Assembly (NCBI GenBank): GCA_030523905.1
Contig: JAUNHO010000068.1
Coordinates: 1-6,271 of the forward strand
Direction: 5' to 3'
DNA: 6,271 nt
Source: Bergeyella zoohelcum
GTDB taxonomy: Bacteria > Bacteroidota > Bacteroidia > Flavobacteriales > Weeksellaceae
Part shown: positions 5,183 to 6,271 of the stretch, in pieces
Numbering within the stretch: the first letter of the stretch is position 1
Layout: every line of letters begins with the position of its first letter
Position numbers and translations under genes: made by a program
The notes under the pieces: generated by a model
What the model saw: the letters and a program-made list of their open reading frames with translations, nothing else
Database searches by the model: none
What the model was told of the DNA's origin: nothing

Positions 5183-6271
5183 ATGACCTATACCACCAAA
5201 CAAATTGCAGAACTCACAGATTCTCAACTGATTGGGGATACTAACGCCATCATTAGTCGCATTGCTTTTGATAGCCGAAATCTTTATTCTAGTTCGGAGA
5301 CGGCTTTCATCGCTATCAATACGCCTAATAATTCTGGTGAAAAATACATTGCTTCGGCGATAGAAAAGGGTGTAAAGGTTATTATTTCAGAGAATTATAA
5401 TTCTGATTTTAAGGATATTAGCTGGGTTATCGTAGAAGATTGCATTCAGTTTTTACAAACTTTGGCAAAACGGCATTTCACAGATTCTTCACTCAAAAAT
5501 AGCATCGGTATCACGGGAAGTAATGGGAAAACCATCGTGAAAGAATGGCTTTATCAGTGTCTTTGGAACGAAATTCCTGTGGTAAAATCGCCCAAGAGTT
5601 TTAACTCCCAAATTGGGCTTCCTATTTCCCTGCTTGAAATCAATGAAAAGCACCAATTAGGCATCTTTGAAGTAGGCATTTCCAAACCACAAGAAATGGA
5701 AATTTTGGAGCAGATTTTCTCGCCTAGAATCGGGATTTTAACGCACATTGGCACTGCTCATTCCTTTAATTTCAGAAATGAAGAAGAACTCATCGATGAG
5801 AAAATCAAACTCTTTCAAAAGAGTGATGTTATTATTTTTAACGGAGATAATGATTTGGTATTCAGTAAAATAAAAAAAACATACTCTACCAAGAAACTCA
5901 TTTCCTTTGGGCTGAAACATCATAATGATGTGCATATTTTTTCGGATTATAAAAACCCAAACGAACTCATCAAAATAAAATACAAAAACGAAACTCTGGA
6001 ACTCCCTGTACAGCAGCGAGATGAGGCTACTCTTTCCAATGCTTTGGCGGTGATTACCTGCCTAAAAGAACTCGGTTTTTCCAATGAAAAAATCATAGAT
6101 AAAATCAATAATCTCCGTGCCGTGGAAATGCGTCTAGAAAGCGTCAATGGAGTGAAAAACAACCTAATTATCAACGATTCTTTTAATCTGGATTTAGATT
6201 CATTAACCATTGCATATCAATTCATTAACCAATATCAAAAACCAAAAAAAAGCCTCATTCTTACCGATATT
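5183..6271 (+). CDS. murF: UDP-MurNAc-tripeptide:D-Ala-D-Ala ligase, MurF part of a probable MurF-alanine racemase fusion (3' end outside window)
   Basis: MurF adds D-Ala-D-Ala to the UDP-MurNAc-tripeptide, completing the cytoplasmic peptidoglycan precursor. I translated 363 codons from the ATG at 5183 with no stop up to the window end. The N-terminal domain has IAFDSRNLYSSSETAFIAI (27-45). The ATPase domain has TGSNGKTIVKEWL (111-123), SPKSFNSQIGLP (136-147), FEVGISKPQEME (162-173) and ILTHIGTAHSFNF (185-197). The NA-A motif is in LSNALAVI (284-291), and the C-terminal domain begins with VEMRLESVNG (314-323) and INDSFNLDLDSL (330-341). The pattern SPKSFNSQIG plus INDSFNLDL, instead of the stand-alone type DxYNANP, is the form I know from Bacteroidota proteins in which MurF is fused to alanine racemase (Alr). 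The racemase half lies beyond the window, so the fusion is inferred. It follows tdk by 42 bp without a terminator and is probably co-transcribed. Confidence 0.9.
   Translation, partial: MTYTTKQIAELTDSQLIGDTNAIISRIAFDSRNLYSSSETAFIAINTPNNSGEKYIASAIEKGVKVIISENYNSDFKDISWVIVEDCIQFLQTLAKRHFTDSSLKNSIGITGSNGKTIVKEWLYQCLWNEIPVVKSPKSFNSQIGLPISLLEINEKHQLGIFEVGISKPQEMEILEQIFSPRIGILTHIGTAHSFNFRNEEELIDEKIKLFQKSDVIIFNGDNDLVFSKIKKTYSTKKLISFGLKHHNDVHIFSDYKNPNELIKIKYKNETLELPVQQRDEATLSNALAVITCLKELGFSNEKIIDKINNLRAVEMRLESVNGVKNNLIINDSFNLDLDSLTIAYQFINQYQKPKKSLILTDI

Noticed and set aside
1..6271. CRISPR arrays, tRNA or rRNA genes, toxin-antitoxin pairs, integrase or transposase genes
   Set aside because: Looked for on both strands by eye; no spaced direct repeats, cloverleaf or recombinase motifs were seen.

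Overview
The window looks like a chromosomal segment of a flavobacterium (Bacteroidota, class Flavobacteriia; Weeksellaceae such as Chryseobacterium or Riemerella would fit). This rests on three things: promoters with the Bacteroidota -7 element TAnnTTTG, signal peptides and A-rich leaders typical of the group, and the family types present. Those families are RsmI, a Bacteroidota-style MurC-like Mur ligase, a thymidine kinase with a degenerate zinc site, and a MurF of the kind usually fused to alanine racemase. The genus is inference.

Layout from left to right. Positions 1-476 (minus) hold the N-terminal two thirds of rsmI, with its own promoter at 491-523. A terminator at 544-571 closes the next minus-strand unit. 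That unit has two genes: a secreted/membrane SH3b protein with five predicted membrane segments (617-1423), preceded by a uracil-DNA-glycosylase-like protein (1464-2093). Both lie in DNA that is more AT-rich than the flanking core genes. Their leader (2094-2343) is the oddest part of the window. It has a strong promoter at 2303-2330, a 15-codon open frame ending exactly at a run of nine G, a 132-bp element bounded by 8-bp inverted repeats, and a strong hairpin followed by a T-run before the glycosylase-like start codon.

To the right is a minus-strand pair: an acidic repeat protein (3743-4498) followed 22 bp later by a MurC/Mpl-like Mur ligase (2344-3720). It is divided from a plus-strand pair by a 57-bp divergent promoter region. 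The plus-strand pair is tdk (4556-5140) and, 42 bp later, a murF whose frame stays open from 5183 to the window end.

The core genes concern rRNA modification, nucleotide salvage and peptidoglycan precursor synthesis. The SH3b/glycosylase-like pair between rsmI and the Mur ligase looks like an accessory insertion. Its function is unknown; a role in defence or stress is possible but is not shown by the sequence. The most testable novelty is that one extra G in the nine-G run would turn the 15-codon frame into a 57-codon frame. That frame would run through the terminator hairpin and stop 5 bp before the glycosylase-like ATG, which suggests a phase-variable attenuator.
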